DNA of 64,000 nt, taken from NCBI GenBank assembly GCA_911728455.2, contig OU452229.1, positions 11,158,378 through 11,222,377 of the forward strand, written 5' to 3'. Under the pieces are notes generated by a model. It saw only the letters and a program-made list of their open reading frames with translations, was not told where the DNA came from and searched no databases. Shown here one piece after another: positions 57,201 through 62,870 of this stretch (position 1 is the stretch's first letter; every line of letters starts with the position of its first letter). A program made the translations under genes and the position numbers. Origin of the DNA: Marthasterias glacialis (taxonomy: Eukaryota > Echinodermata > Asteroidea > Forcipulatida > Asteriidae).

Positions 57201-57933
57201 GTTTAGGCCTGATTTGGATAGTGGTAATTGAAATACAAAGCAGCAGAGATTTGTGGTGTCTTCAAGTTTATTTCCCGACAGTAATTAGGATAGAAAAAAT
57301 TTCCTGGAGGATTTGGTAGTGGTAATTGGTAAACTGACTGTAAATGCTTCCATTCTTTGCACAAATCAAGATATATGTAACAAAAGCAACCTGTGAAAAT
57401 GTCAGCTCATTTCGTTGTTTCATTTGTGAGAAAATGGTAAAAATTCATTCAGCATTTTTGTACGCATTCCGATAGGCAGAGTTTTCGTCTCACTGAGACT
57501 AAAAACTAATTTGGGATCTTATTTCATTTATTATATCACTTTAGGCAGAAATATTTCAAGAAAAATTTTCTACCATCATTATCTTTATACCATGTGAGGT
57601 ATATATGTGAATCTGTGAACATTTATGTTTTTCTTCTTACCAATGTTGAGCTGGGGTTTTAAAACTAAATTTTTTTTTATTTTTTTATTTTTGCATTTTT
57701 TTCTTCTTATAATTACCAGTCTTCGAATTAGGAAGTGAAAGGGCCCGGGGTACCGATTCTAACTGAATTTCTTTTGAAACCTTTGCAGCCAAGATTTGGC
57801 AGCTAGAGCCCAGGAAGCGGCCAGGGAGGATGCAGAGCACCGAGCCCTGCTTGAATCCAGCTATCAAGCCTCACAGGAAAGACACGAGTACGCCAAAGCT
57901 AACCCCGCCTACGCTGATGGACGAATTTGGTAG
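27971..57933 (+). CDS. N-acylated leucine-rich-repeat protein with C-terminal RRM-like domain, 16 exons
   Basis: I spliced 16 exons: 27971-29191, 30926-31051, 31864-32000, 33322-33463, 34816-34944, 36416-36536, 38513-38716, 40898-41149, 42175-42395, 43257-43488, 45796-46029, 48032-48120, 48985-49110, 51697-51792, 54557-54648 and 57789-57933. All are GT/AG and every phase matches, giving 3567 bases, 1188 residues plus stop. The start is the ATG at 27971, which gives MGCNTSTTS, a myristoylation (Gly2) and palmitoylation (Cys3) pattern. Residues about 10-380 are acidic, Ser/Glu/Gln-rich low complexity with 17-residue QSKSP/QSKSL repeats. Residues about 385-870 form roughly 17 ribonuclease-inhibitor-type LRRs of about 28 residues (ELNLSGNQLG, SLDLSNN, ELDISHNHIT, SLKLSANRIT, ELDLANNRIT). 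A linker of about 110 residues precedes an RRM-like domain (RNP2-like AVCLTGLPG in exon 13, RNP1-like PNGIAWVLLA in exon 14, last strand in exon 15). The tail is charged and helical. Known: LRRs of this class bind proteins and RRMs usually bind RNA. The combined function is unknown; a membrane-tethered scaffold is inferred. Confidence 0.92.
28820..29030 (+). repeat. In-frame 51-bp coding repeats in exon 1 of the LRR-RRM gene
   Basis: The string CCAATCAAAAAG recurs at about 28870, 28921 and 28972, exactly 51 bases apart, so each unit adds 17 residues (QSKSPVQ..., QSKSLSE..., QSKSPVQ...). The frame is preserved while the other positions differ, as expected of a coding repeat in a disordered region. 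Confidence 0.75.
29234..29592 (-). mobile_element. Type B SINE, nearly complete
   Basis: On the minus strand it reads: tRNA head region with CTGATCAGCAGAGTGTGGGT and box B GTTCGAGTCCCGG, GTGTCCTTAAGCAAGACACT, CCATTATTGCTTCGTCC, GATGGGACGTAAAGCCGT, the GTGTTTCTGGCATGGTCTGG block and the ATAAAATCATT end. It lies in intron 1 of the LRR-RRM gene. Confidence 0.85.
29593..29957. mobile_element. GTGCCCC-rich inserted element
   Basis: It begins GTAACTAAGGGGGGGCACAG and ends CCCAAGTTACGGCGCTG, with long C runs and the inverted pair GGGCACGTGCCCC. Similar GCACGTACCCCC and CTACGCCGCTG ends occur at 37795-37975, and a third, weaker copy is at 59045-59255. It is a recurrent non-coding element. Confidence 0.6.
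30586..30835 (+). mobile_element. tRNA-headed SINE, fourth type, interrupted
   Basis: GGCTGGATAGCTCAGTTGGT (box A) and AGTGCCGGTGTC are separated by about 150 unrelated bases from ACCGGTACATTAATCCGGAG and GGTTCAATTTCCGCTCCAGCC (box B plus acceptor side). The acceptor-stem pairing GGCTGGA/TCCAGCC shows that both parts belong together. A truncated relative is at about 30229-30285. Confidence 0.65.
31105..31345 (-). mobile_element. Type B SINE body fragment with ATT-rich tail
   Basis: On the minus strand it matches 35990-36200: the accept-order blocks around CCTATCTACAGGTTTCCTCAG-like sequence, the GAGGCATCC block and a (TAA)n tail, seen here as ATTATTATTATTATA at 31119. The tRNA head is missing. 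Confidence 0.65.
31452..31785. mobile_element. Composite of two oppositely oriented type B heads
   Basis: On the plus strand GCCGTGGCCGAGCGGTTCAG begins at 31455. On the minus strand a complete head (complement of GGGATTCGAACCCAC box B and of CTGCTCGGCCACGCC) occupies 31660-31780. The two heads face each other around a body with AGAAACAAGACGTGG. It is probably one SINE inserted into another. Confidence 0.65.
32640..32850 (-). mobile_element. Eroded type B SINE
   Basis: The order GCCAGACCAAG, CCCTTTCTCAACA, CACTGGACCTAC, TGTCTTGCTCAAGGACACAA and ATCACCAGAATTTGAGCC follows the minus-strand type B pattern with many substitutions. It lies in intron 3 of the LRR-RRM gene. Confidence 0.6.
34995..35420. 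mobile_element. Inverted-repeat element in intron 5 of the LRR-RRM gene
   Basis: The ends are GGGTCATTCCACCAAGTTGG and CCAACTTGGTGGAATGACCC, perfect complements that extend inward through GACACAG. The 426-bp element has no ORF. A second hairpin is nested at 35164-35231. Confidence 0.9.
35164..35231. repeat. Near-perfect hairpin nested in the intron 5 element
   Basis: TGAAAAATAAAATTCTGGAT and GTAACACG are mirrored exactly on the right (CGTGTTAC, ATCCAGAATTTTATTTTTCA) around the loop AACACGGTGTC. It is likely a small element inserted within the larger one. Confidence 0.85.
35656..35767. mobile_element. Small palindromic element
   Basis: TGTAACAACTCGA and TATGCTCTGATTGTCTCC are mirrored by AAGACAATCAGAGCGTACC and TCGAGTTGTTACA. 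The loop is T-rich. It lies in intron 5 of the LRR-RRM gene. Confidence 0.8.
35850..36275 (+). mobile_element. Type B SINE with (TAA)n tail
   Basis: It has the GTCGTGGCCGAGCCG head, box B GATTCGAACCCCGG, GACACTTGTATCCTTGAGCA, CATCGGATGGGCCGTTCAGC, CCTAGTGTTTCTGGTTCAG and GGTTTCCTCAGGCTTCTGAG, then a perfect (TAA)n of about 75 bases from 36199. The simple repeat is therefore the SINE's own tail. Confidence 0.85.
36840..37250 (-). mobile_element. tRNA-headed SINE, type A, interrupted
   Basis: On the minus strand the head (complement of GGATTCGAACC-like box B at about 37183-37195 and of the anticodon-arm region) and tail lie at about 37115-37250. A second tail segment (complement of AGTGCTTATCACACAT) lies at 36848-36905. 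About 210 bases of unrelated sequence rich in GGCATG/GGCCAA separate them, so either the element was split by an insertion or there are two truncated copies. Confidence 0.65.
37328..37475. mobile_element. Palindromic element, family 2, copy 4
   Basis: The ends AATGGGAGACTTTGGAACGC and AAAGTCTCCCATT flank a core with GCTCACATGT. It lies in intron 6 of the LRR-RRM gene. Confidence 0.85.
37795..37975. mobile_element. GTGCCCC-rich element, second copy
   Basis: It starts GGGCACGTACCCCCCTCC and ends TCCTGGCTACGCCGCTG, with C runs and GTGACCCCCCTCC in between. It lies in intron 6 of the LRR-RRM gene and is followed directly by a type B SINE body. Confidence 0.55.
37985..38225 (+). mobile_element. 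Type B SINE, head truncated
   Basis: TTGACACTTCTAGCCTTAAG, TCCATTATTGCTTCGTCC, TGTTAAGCCGTAGGTCCTGT and the GTGTTTTCTGGTATGG block run in normal order. Only the last few bases of the head remain. Confidence 0.7.
38765..39010 (+). mobile_element. Type B SINE, alternative body
   Basis: TGTGGCCGAGAAGTCTAATG and the box B remnant ATTCAAATTCTAGTCATGAC precede TTGTGTCCTTGAGCAAGACA. After that the body switches to GCTTCTCTTCACCCAGGAGT and ACCTGTGAGGGCAGAGG, a version also seen at 61040-61345. It lies in intron 7 of the LRR-RRM gene. Confidence 0.7.
39025..39345 (+). repeat. Dispersed repeat D, copy 2
   Basis: It carries the same ordered blocks as copy 1 (AAAGGTAGAATAC, AGTATCAGTCTGAAAG, CTGTCTGAAATACTGTC, CACTATCAGCTTTACCAAT). 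It lies in intron 7 of the LRR-RRM gene. Weaker similarity is seen near 16120-16190. Confidence 0.75.
40610..40782. mobile_element. Inverted-repeat element in intron 7
   Basis: The ends TAATAGACTTTATGCGTTGA and CATGTGCATAAGGTCTATTA mirror each other with a few mismatches, and CATCATCAC/AGGACGTCATG continue the pairing. It has no coding capacity. Confidence 0.6.
42751..43196. mobile_element. AGACCGATCCATTAAGCCCC element, copy 1
   Basis: The left end AGACCGATCCATTAAGCCCC and the right end GGGGCTAAATGGATCGGTGT are near-perfect complements, with GCCTACCTT and AGTAGGCG continuing the pairing. Copies or fragments occur at 48158 and 60269. It lies in intron 9 of the LRR-RRM gene. Confidence 0.85.
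43813..43935. repeat. 23-bp minisatellite, about five units
   Basis: Units of the form TACACTGGTTRCTATGGGTATAG recur from 43817 to 43930 with alternating CTATGGG and TTACGGG variants. It lies in intron 10 of the LRR-RRM gene. Confidence 0.8.
44050..44395 (-). mobile_element. Type B SINE, nearly complete
   Basis: On the minus strand it carries the complete head (complements of CTGCTCGGCCATGACACGCC and CCGGGACTCGAACCCACAC) and the whole body to the ATAAAATCATTCGTAACAAT end. It is closely similar to 29234-29592. It lies in intron 10 of the LRR-RRM gene. Confidence 0.85.
44968..45347. mobile_element. Inverted-repeat element in intron 10
   Basis: GAAATAAACCAGAGAACAGG is mirrored by TCATTTTCTGGTTTATTTCC, and AAATAGTGTACCCTCGG by CCGAGGGTACACTATTT further in. 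The 380-bp element has short ORFs only, none recognisable. Confidence 0.75.
45395..45770 (+). mobile_element. 5S-rRNA-derived SINE (SINE3-like) with type B body
   Basis: The head contains AAGTTAAGCACCATTGGCTG and GAGATGGGAGACCGCTTTG at the spacing of the 5S rRNA internal promoter (family AAGCTAAGCAGGG box A and GGATGGGAGACCGCC box C). It is joined to the body seen in type B SINEs (TTTCGGATGGGACGTAAA, GTAGGTCCTGTGCGTTGTG, AGAGAAGGGGTTTG, GTGTTTCTGG). A tRNA-like AGTTAGCTCAATGGAAGAGC sits at the very start. It lies in intron 10 of the LRR-RRM gene. Confidence 0.75.
47212..47272. repeat. Short tandem repeat, about 15 bp
   Basis: GTAGGTAATCCCT-type units occur four times in a row with small differences in intron 11 of the LRR-RRM gene. 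Confidence 0.75.
47409..47565. mobile_element. Palindromic element, family 2, copy 5
   Basis: The ends are AATGGGAGACTTTTGAG and CTCAAAAGTCTCCCATT. The core is more divergent than in the other copies. It lies in intron 11 of the LRR-RRM gene. Confidence 0.8.
48158..48290. mobile_element. AGACCGATCCATT element, one-ended fragment
   Basis: AGACCGATCCATTTAGCCCC and ACCCACC mark the left end. No matching right end was found nearby. Confidence 0.5.
50671..50973. mobile_element. Palindromic element in intron 13
   Basis: AAGAAAGTTTTAGTTACCTT and GATGTCATTGTGACATCTTC are mirrored by GAAGATGTCACGATGACATC and AAGTTATCTGAAACTTTCTT. Arms are about 80 bases. The centre has a second weaker pairing (CTTTTGGGTGATCACATGAT/GGTGGTCACATGACC). 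Confidence 0.85.
51465..51641. mobile_element. Palindromic element CTTACACTGCAAAAAC
   Basis: CTTACACTGCAAAAACTGGG and GTGTTAAATTGAT are mirrored exactly by ATCAATTTAACAC and CCCAGTTTTTGCAGTGTAAG. Inner arms continue through GGTATCTATAT and ACAACACC. It ends 55 bases before exon 14 of the LRR-RRM gene. Confidence 0.9.
51946..52320 (+). mobile_element. Type B SINE, complete
   Basis: The head (GTTGCCGAGCAGTCAAGTGC, box B GGGTTCGAGTCCCGG), GTGTCCTTAAGCAAGACACT, CCATTATTGCTCTGTCGTTC, GATGGGACGTAAAGCCGTAG, GGTGTTTCTGGCAGTGGCTG and a TGCTCTATATAAAAACTAG end are all present. It lies in intron 14 of the LRR-RRM gene. Confidence 0.85.
53947..54265 (-). pseudogene. C-terminal remnant of a non-LTR-type retrotransposon polyprotein
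   Basis: A minus-strand frame (stop at 53980) encodes KVKVVPVVVGALGTIPKALE and VDLLQKAALLGTARILRKTL. I recognise this string as the end of retrotransposon polyproteins common in cnidarian and echinoderm genomes. About 92 residues remain; the reverse transcriptase core is absent. The remnant stops against the perfect palindrome at 54276. It lies in intron 14 of the LRR-RRM gene. Confidence 0.75.
54276..54378. repeat. Perfect 45-bp inverted repeat with 13-bp loop
   Basis: The left arm 54276-54320 starts GACTTCAACATTCAGACTGA. The right arm 54334-54378 is its exact complement by eye. Between them lies GATATACAATATT. It sits between the retrotransposon remnant and the TTATTG microsatellite. Confidence 0.95.
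54399..54556. repeat. TTATTG/TTA microsatellite forming the exon 15 acceptor tract
   Basis: About 100 bases of (TTATTG)n are followed by (TTA)n that ends directly in TATTAG, the splice acceptor of exon 15 (first base 54557). On the minus strand it reads as poly-Asn, which is an artefact. Confidence 0.9.
54655..54990. repeat. Degenerate minisatellite GTCTCAGATCTCCCCGGTGA
   Basis: Imperfect units of about 30-35 bases (TTTAGTCTCAGATCTCCC-like, alternating with CGGTGAT or TGGT) run from just after the exon 15 donor for about 330 bases. Confidence 0.65.
55196..55479. mobile_element. Inverted-repeat element with 33-bp ends
   Basis: The ends read CATTGTATATTTGGTTTGCG through GTAACACCATGTGA, mirrored by TCACATGGTGTTACC and CGCAAACCAAATATACATTG. 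The core has CTACTACAGCAG and ACTACTACTACTTCC. It has no recognisable ORF and lies in intron 15 of the LRR-RRM gene. Confidence 0.85.
55480..57788. other. Remainder of intron 15 of the LRR-RRM gene
   Basis: AT-rich sequence with T runs near 56050-56090 and 57660-57700 and no element that I could match elsewhere in the window. Several open stretches show no recognisable family. Confidence 0.5.
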
Positions 57934-58245
57934 ACGATGACAATGCAAACCATGCCCTGGTTGCATATAGCTTCTAATGCTCCAAAGAGAGAATTGAGCT
58001 GACTAAAACCAATCCTGCCTATGATGAAGGAAGAATTTAGTACACGGGGAAAAATGCAAGCCTCGCCATGATTGCATTTAGCTTCCAAAGCTCCGAAGAG
58101 AAAATTGAGCTTGCCAAGGCCAATCCTGCCTGTGCTGAAAGAAGAATTCGGTACACGGGGAAAATGCAAACCATGCCATGATTGCATTTAGCTTCCAAAC
58201 CTCCAAAGAGAGAAATGAGCTTTCAGATTGGCTTTTAGTGGTCTG
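57934..58245 (+). pseudogene. Decayed tandem copies of the LRR-RRM gene's C-terminal tail unit
   Basis: Just after the stop codon, the last 37 codons of exon 16 recur with a 110-111 bp period (anchor AGCTTC at about 57969, 58080 and 58190). Copy 1 reads SF*CSKERIELTKTNPAYDE, and copy 2 reads SFQSSEEKIELAKANPAC against coding SSYQASQERHEYAKANPAY. Copy 1 has two in-frame stops, and copy 3 is shifted by one base and breaks off. All lie downstream of the present stop, so they are probably 3' UTR. The pattern implies an earlier tandem expansion of this tail unit that lost coding function. Confidence 0.8.
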
Positions 58246-58265
58246 TTCCCTGCCTTTCACATACA

Positions 58266-58775
58266 TGTGTGAACTCCGATTCCAATACTGCTTCAACCGG
58301 AGCCTGGCCTTTCAGATGTGTGGATTCCGATTCCAATACTGCTTCAACCGGAGCCTGGCCTTTCACATGTGTGGACTCCGATTCCAATACTGTTTCACCT
58401 GGAGCCTGGCCTTTCACATGTGTGGACTCCGATTCCAATACTGCTTCAACCGGAGCCTGGCCTTTCACATGTGTGGATTCCGATTCCAATACTGCTTCAA
58501 CCGGAGCCTGGCCTTTCACATGTGTGGACTCCGATTCCAATACTGCTTCAACCGGAGCCTGGCCTTTCAGATGTGTGGATTCCGATTCCAATACTGCTTC
58601 AACCGGAGCCTGGCCTTTCACATGTGTGGACTCCGATTCCAATACTGTTTCACCTGGAGCCTGGCCTTTCACATGTGTGGACTCCGATTCCAATACTGCT
58701 TCAACCGGAGCCTGGCCTTTCACATGTGTGGACTCCGATTCCAATACTGCTTCAACCGGAGCCTCGCCTTTCACA
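58266..58775. repeat. 51-bp minisatellite, ten units
   Basis: Ten consecutive 51-base units each contain CCGATTCCAATACTG. Because 51 is divisible by three, the three forward frames and at least one reverse frame stay open throughout, which produces misleading long ORFs. Units 1-4 match units 6-9 variant by variant (CAGATG ends in units 1 and 6, GATTCC in 2 and 7, TGTTTCACCTGG in 3 and 8), so a five-unit block of 255 bp was duplicated. Confidence 0.95.
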
Positions 58776-59044
58776 TGTGTTAGGTACTCAGCCCTTAGCC
58801 TTACTGATTGTGGGTTGTCCCCATCTTTTCCTCATTTTTTTTCTTTTGTTTTTTTATATTCTTTGTTTTCTTCCACATCTAAAACTGAGATTTCTTCGAC
58901 ATCATCTCTTCACTGGGATCTTCAGGCCTACGGGTCACAGTGCAAGGTACTTTTGAGGGTCCCTTGGTTTTATTACAAGAAAGATGTAATAATAATAACA
59001 CAGTCTACCAAAGATGAGAGTTACTGATGAGAAGATATGGTAGT

Positions 59045-59255
59045 CGGTGAGCAGTGGCCTAGACAAGCATTTACATTTTTTTTTTTCGGGGGAGACACAA
59101 TTTTATTATTATTATTTTTTTTTCTATTTTCTTTTTCGGGGGGAGCTATTTAATGCATCGAACCATTTATTTTTGCAATTTTTCAATCTCATTTGGGGCA
59201 AGGGTTCTGAGCGTGGGGGTGGGGCTTCAGCCCCCCTCCCTCTGGTTAGGCCACC
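59045..59255. mobile_element. GTGCCCC-type element, weak third copy
   Basis: It has T runs followed by GGGGGAGACAC, GGGGGGAGC and GTGGGGCTTCAGCCCCCCTC, then AGGCCACCG. The resemblance to 29593 and 37795 is in composition and order only. Confidence 0.35.
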
Positions 59256-59262
59256 GTCGGTG

Positions 59263-59360
59263 AGGAGACACACCGCCATTCCCCTGCTTGCTTCCAGTCA
59301 TCAAACCTCCTGCATTATCGCCACCTACCTTGATGGAAAAATCTGGCAGCCAGGATAGAT
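59263..59360 (+). pseudogene. Further degenerate copy of the terminal-exon tail
   Basis: The stretch contains CACCGCCATTCCCCTGCTTG then TCCAGTCATCAAACCTC, against coding GAGCACCGAGCCCTGCTTG and TCCAGCTATCAAGCCTC. It reads LLASSHQTS...YLDGKIW against LLESSYQAS...YADGRIW. The middle is divergent and short. It lies beyond the minisatellite, so the ancestral array was longer or was broken by the minisatellite. Confidence 0.6.
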
Positions 59361-60268
59361 CTAGGAGTTCATCATAGTATATTGTTCTTTTGAAAAGCCA
59401 ACCCAGATAGACATAAATCTACTAAAGCCAGTATTGCTTTTTTTGTCTTAGGGAAGGATCAAAATACATGTATATGCTTAGATCCAGCGAACAAAAAGGG
59501 GGAAAACGTCTTAAACATTAACTTATTTTAAACAACCAAAAATAGATTTTGAATTGAATCAGGCGGAATCTTAATGCTCCAAGATTTACCAGCCTGCTTT
59601 ATTCCATCTCTGACTTAAGCTTCTATGATTTAGCCGATAAACGTCAGTTGTGTCTTTCATTAAATTTTATACATCATGAATTTCCGAGTGGGAATTTGTC
59701 AGATACTTATGTGGATGTCATTTACTGCTCGCCATCTCTGTTTTCCCGAGGCGTTGACATACATCAAAGTGTTTCTACTCTCATGATTGCGTATCTTGGC
59801 TGTGGGGGTTTTCAATCTTGTACAAATCAGAATTAATCGGTCATGTATTCATCCATGCGGTAAATACAGATTTTTTTTCGTAAAACCTGTTTTGGAACAC
59901 CGTCTAAATTGTTCAATTTCTTCTTTATTGCCATGTCGTGCTTCCCATCCCGTGGTGAATTTTTTACCCCCATTTAAAAAAAATATAGTTACGCTAATGC
60001 TGTCTTCTGTCGACGTACAACAAAAATCAAATTTTTGACAAGGACTGTTTCGCATAGAAAAATGTACAAAGCGAGTTGTTAAAGTTATTAGTTCAACACG
60101 TTTGACGATCACAGATGTAATAAAAAAACATTCTGATGTGGATTGGTAAATTATACTTTAGAAAAGAAAAGAAAAAACAAAAACAATATTAAGAGTACAT
60201 TTGTAAAGATGATCATATCAAATTTTTTATGAACAGTTAGGCGCATCAAACTTACCTGTGACCCTTAT

Positions 60269-60379
60269 AGACCGAGCCATTAAGCCCCGCCCACTGTGCA
60301 CGCGCGCTATATATGCTAACGTGTTTGTCACCTTTGTGATTGGTCAGTACAGCAAGGGCGGGGCTTAATGGATCGGTCT
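60269..60379. mobile_element. AGACCGATCCATT element, short copy
   Basis: AGACCGAGCCATTAAGCCCC and GGGGCTTAATGGATCGGTCT are complementary ends around a core of about 70 bases that contains CACGCGCGC and GTGATTGGTCAGTAC. The GTGATTGGTCA segment is shared with copy 1. Confidence 0.85.
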
Positions 60380-61039
60380 GTTGAATTAAAATTAATCTCA
60401 GCACTCGAGCTTTGGCTTTTGGTTCTGAAAAAGTGGTAACTGTGACTTGTGTTCGTGGGACAACCTTGGGTGATGGAAACGTCGGTAATGTGCAGAGTTT
60501 GCACAGACGTCTTGAAGTCTCCTGAATAGATTTTCGTTCGTCTGAAGCTGAAGTGTGCAAAGATAGTTGGTCAAACGGATGTCAAGAATTGGGTTGTCCA
60601 ACTCCATCTTCTGATCACCGTCTCCCCGTGTCTCGGGTTCCATGAATAATTAAATGATTGAACCAATTTGAACCATTGAGGGAAACAAATAACCTCCATG
60701 ATTGAACTAACCAATGCCGGCCAAGGAACGACGTCAAGTTGACGCTCATGTTCGATTTGAGGTTACGGTTGTTTTGGTCGGGTTGGGGTGGGAATTACGA
60801 CACAATCGAAGTCGGAAGGAAATGTCTCTTGTATCAGATCGTACACAGTGTACTAACTGCTCACGATAGTCGATATGTCTTAACAGGAAGTTGGATTTGA
60901 GGTTGATGTTGTTGTGGGTGGTTTAAGACACCCATCGAATGGAGAGGAGTTGTTGGAGTCGACTTGTCTTAGCCTCTCACCCGATAGACTGGTTAAAACA
61001 GTGCAGATGTGTTTGTTGTCTGTATGGGCCGTTGATGGG

Positions 61040-61345
61040 CAGGGCGACGTCAGATGCCTTGTCATTGGAGAGTGGGTTCGAATCCCGGTTGCTGCACTCG
61101 TGCCCTTGAGCACGCACTTCACTACAATTGCTTCTCTTCAACCAGGTGTGAATGGGCACCTGTGAGGGCACAGGTGGTTCTTGTCATTGATTTAGCTTCA
61201 TGCGCTACTTACATGGCAGCACATTTCCCAGGGAGCTGGGATGGGTTAAATAATTCAATAAATGGCCCAAGTGTCCGGGTAATAATATTCATGCGCCATG
61301 AGCTTCAATTGGCGGATCAGTGCTATATAAATGTCCATTATTATT
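61040..61345 (+). mobile_element. Type B SINE, alternative body
   Basis: Box B GTGGGTTCGAATCCCGG, then GCACTCGTGCCCTTGAGCA, GCTTCTCTTCAACCAGGTGT, GGCACCTGTGAGGGCA, TGGCAGCACATTTCCC and a CTATATAAATGTCCATT end with ATTATTATTG. It has the same body version as 38765. Confidence 0.75.
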
Positions 61346-62673
61346 ATTGTTTTATTATTATTTACAGATCCCAAATTCGTCGAAACAAATTCAACGTTAA
61401 GATAGTTGTATTCTTTATGAATACGGGCATTGAAAACATCAACGTATAGGTTGTAAGAGAAAATTCCAGTTGGACTGGCTTAATTCAAATGGAATTAATT
61501 GTCCAGATGACGTGAATGATTATCCAACCTGGGTGCCGTTCACTACAGATTGTATTGTCATGTACGGAGTACCGTATATCTGCGTAGCTCCAACCAAAGT
61601 TGAAAGAGAAAGTCATGTTTGAATCTGCTTAATGTTTTATGCATTTTTCTACGGTCTTCCCGTAGACCGTTGTGAGACGATGAACTTGTTGGAATTATTA
61701 AGCCATGGGGATGTAGCAATGTATTGTTTTTTTTTTTCGGGGGGGGGCGGTATAAAAAAAAACTAAAAAAAAAAACAAAAAAACGAGGGATACAGTCCTT
61801 AAAAAAGACAAGTCATCATTGATTTTTTGGAAGAGTAAATTAATTCCCATCCTCTAGTCTTAAATAAACGTACCTATAACCTTAGAAAGCCAACCTGTGG
61901 AATGTTCAACAAATTTTGAAAACAGCAGAAAACTCGTTATGGATGATATGTTTCGAGTTCTGCAATTGAAATGGGCAACAGTGATTCAGCCTTCAGCCTT
62001 CAGTAGCAATTTTCGCAACTAAGAAAGTATTTCAGAGGGCAATATTTCCCTGAAGGATTGGTACTGATATTAAAATTTTTAAAATGATTAATCAATTCGC
62101 CGTGTGCACGGAAGAAGGACTACAACGAAAGTGTGACCACTAAAAGGTCATGGGCAATTACTATTTGTAGGTTATTCAGGAAATTTTGATTCCGCACAGG
62201 AACGGAAAAACATGTCATGTGTGTAACTCTAACAACAAATATACAATAGTTCTCCCTTACTTTTTTTCAAAAGAGCCATGGTATAACTTGTGACCTTCTG
62301 CTGGGGCAAAAAAGGTGTAATTTGTCGTAAATTGGTCGTACAGCCTTACCACATTTTTCCTGGCATACCACGAATTGTATGATTTATTCGTTTAATATTT
62401 TATTTAATTTTGTGTGTGATTTTATACCCGTCTTTTCTGGAAATGCATTGCAGTGTGTAATGACTTATTTAAATTTAGTGATTTACATTGTACAGTAAAA
62501 TGATGTATATGCCTCACCGAACTACGCCTAAGGGTACATCCGAAAATTGAAACTTGAAATGTGAATGTTAGTTTTTACAGTGATTGATGTGTAATTTTGC
62601 CCTCCTTTTTTTCTGAGAGTGGGGAATTTGGTAGTTAAATGAAAAAAATAACCCACAGAACTCTTTGTTTAAC

Positions 62674-62870
62674 TTAAAGGGGTTAAGTTGTCACGTAAAT
62701 GAAATAACCCAGTTACCACGGGCGCGTGTGCGCCGGTGGTCACATGACAGTTTGGTAAAGACGGCACACTTTGTTTTTTGACCGCAAGCGGGTGCGTGTC
62801 TCGGGGAGTTCTAATTCTTTCCATGCACAGCCACAGGCCTGCTATAATCAGGACGACACAACCCCTTTAA
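62674..62870. mobile_element. TTAAAGGGG-ended element
   Basis: It starts TTAAAGGGGTTAAGTTGTC and ends GACGACACAACCCCTTTAA, an imperfect terminal inverted repeat of about 18 bases with a TTAA-like edge. It has no coding capacity. Confidence 0.65.

Noticed and set aside
58178..59027. Long overlapping ORFs on both strands with Cys/Phe-rich or Ser/Asp-rich repeats
   Set aside because: They are products of the 51-bp minisatellite, whose unit length keeps most frames open. No start context, splice partner or family supports translation.
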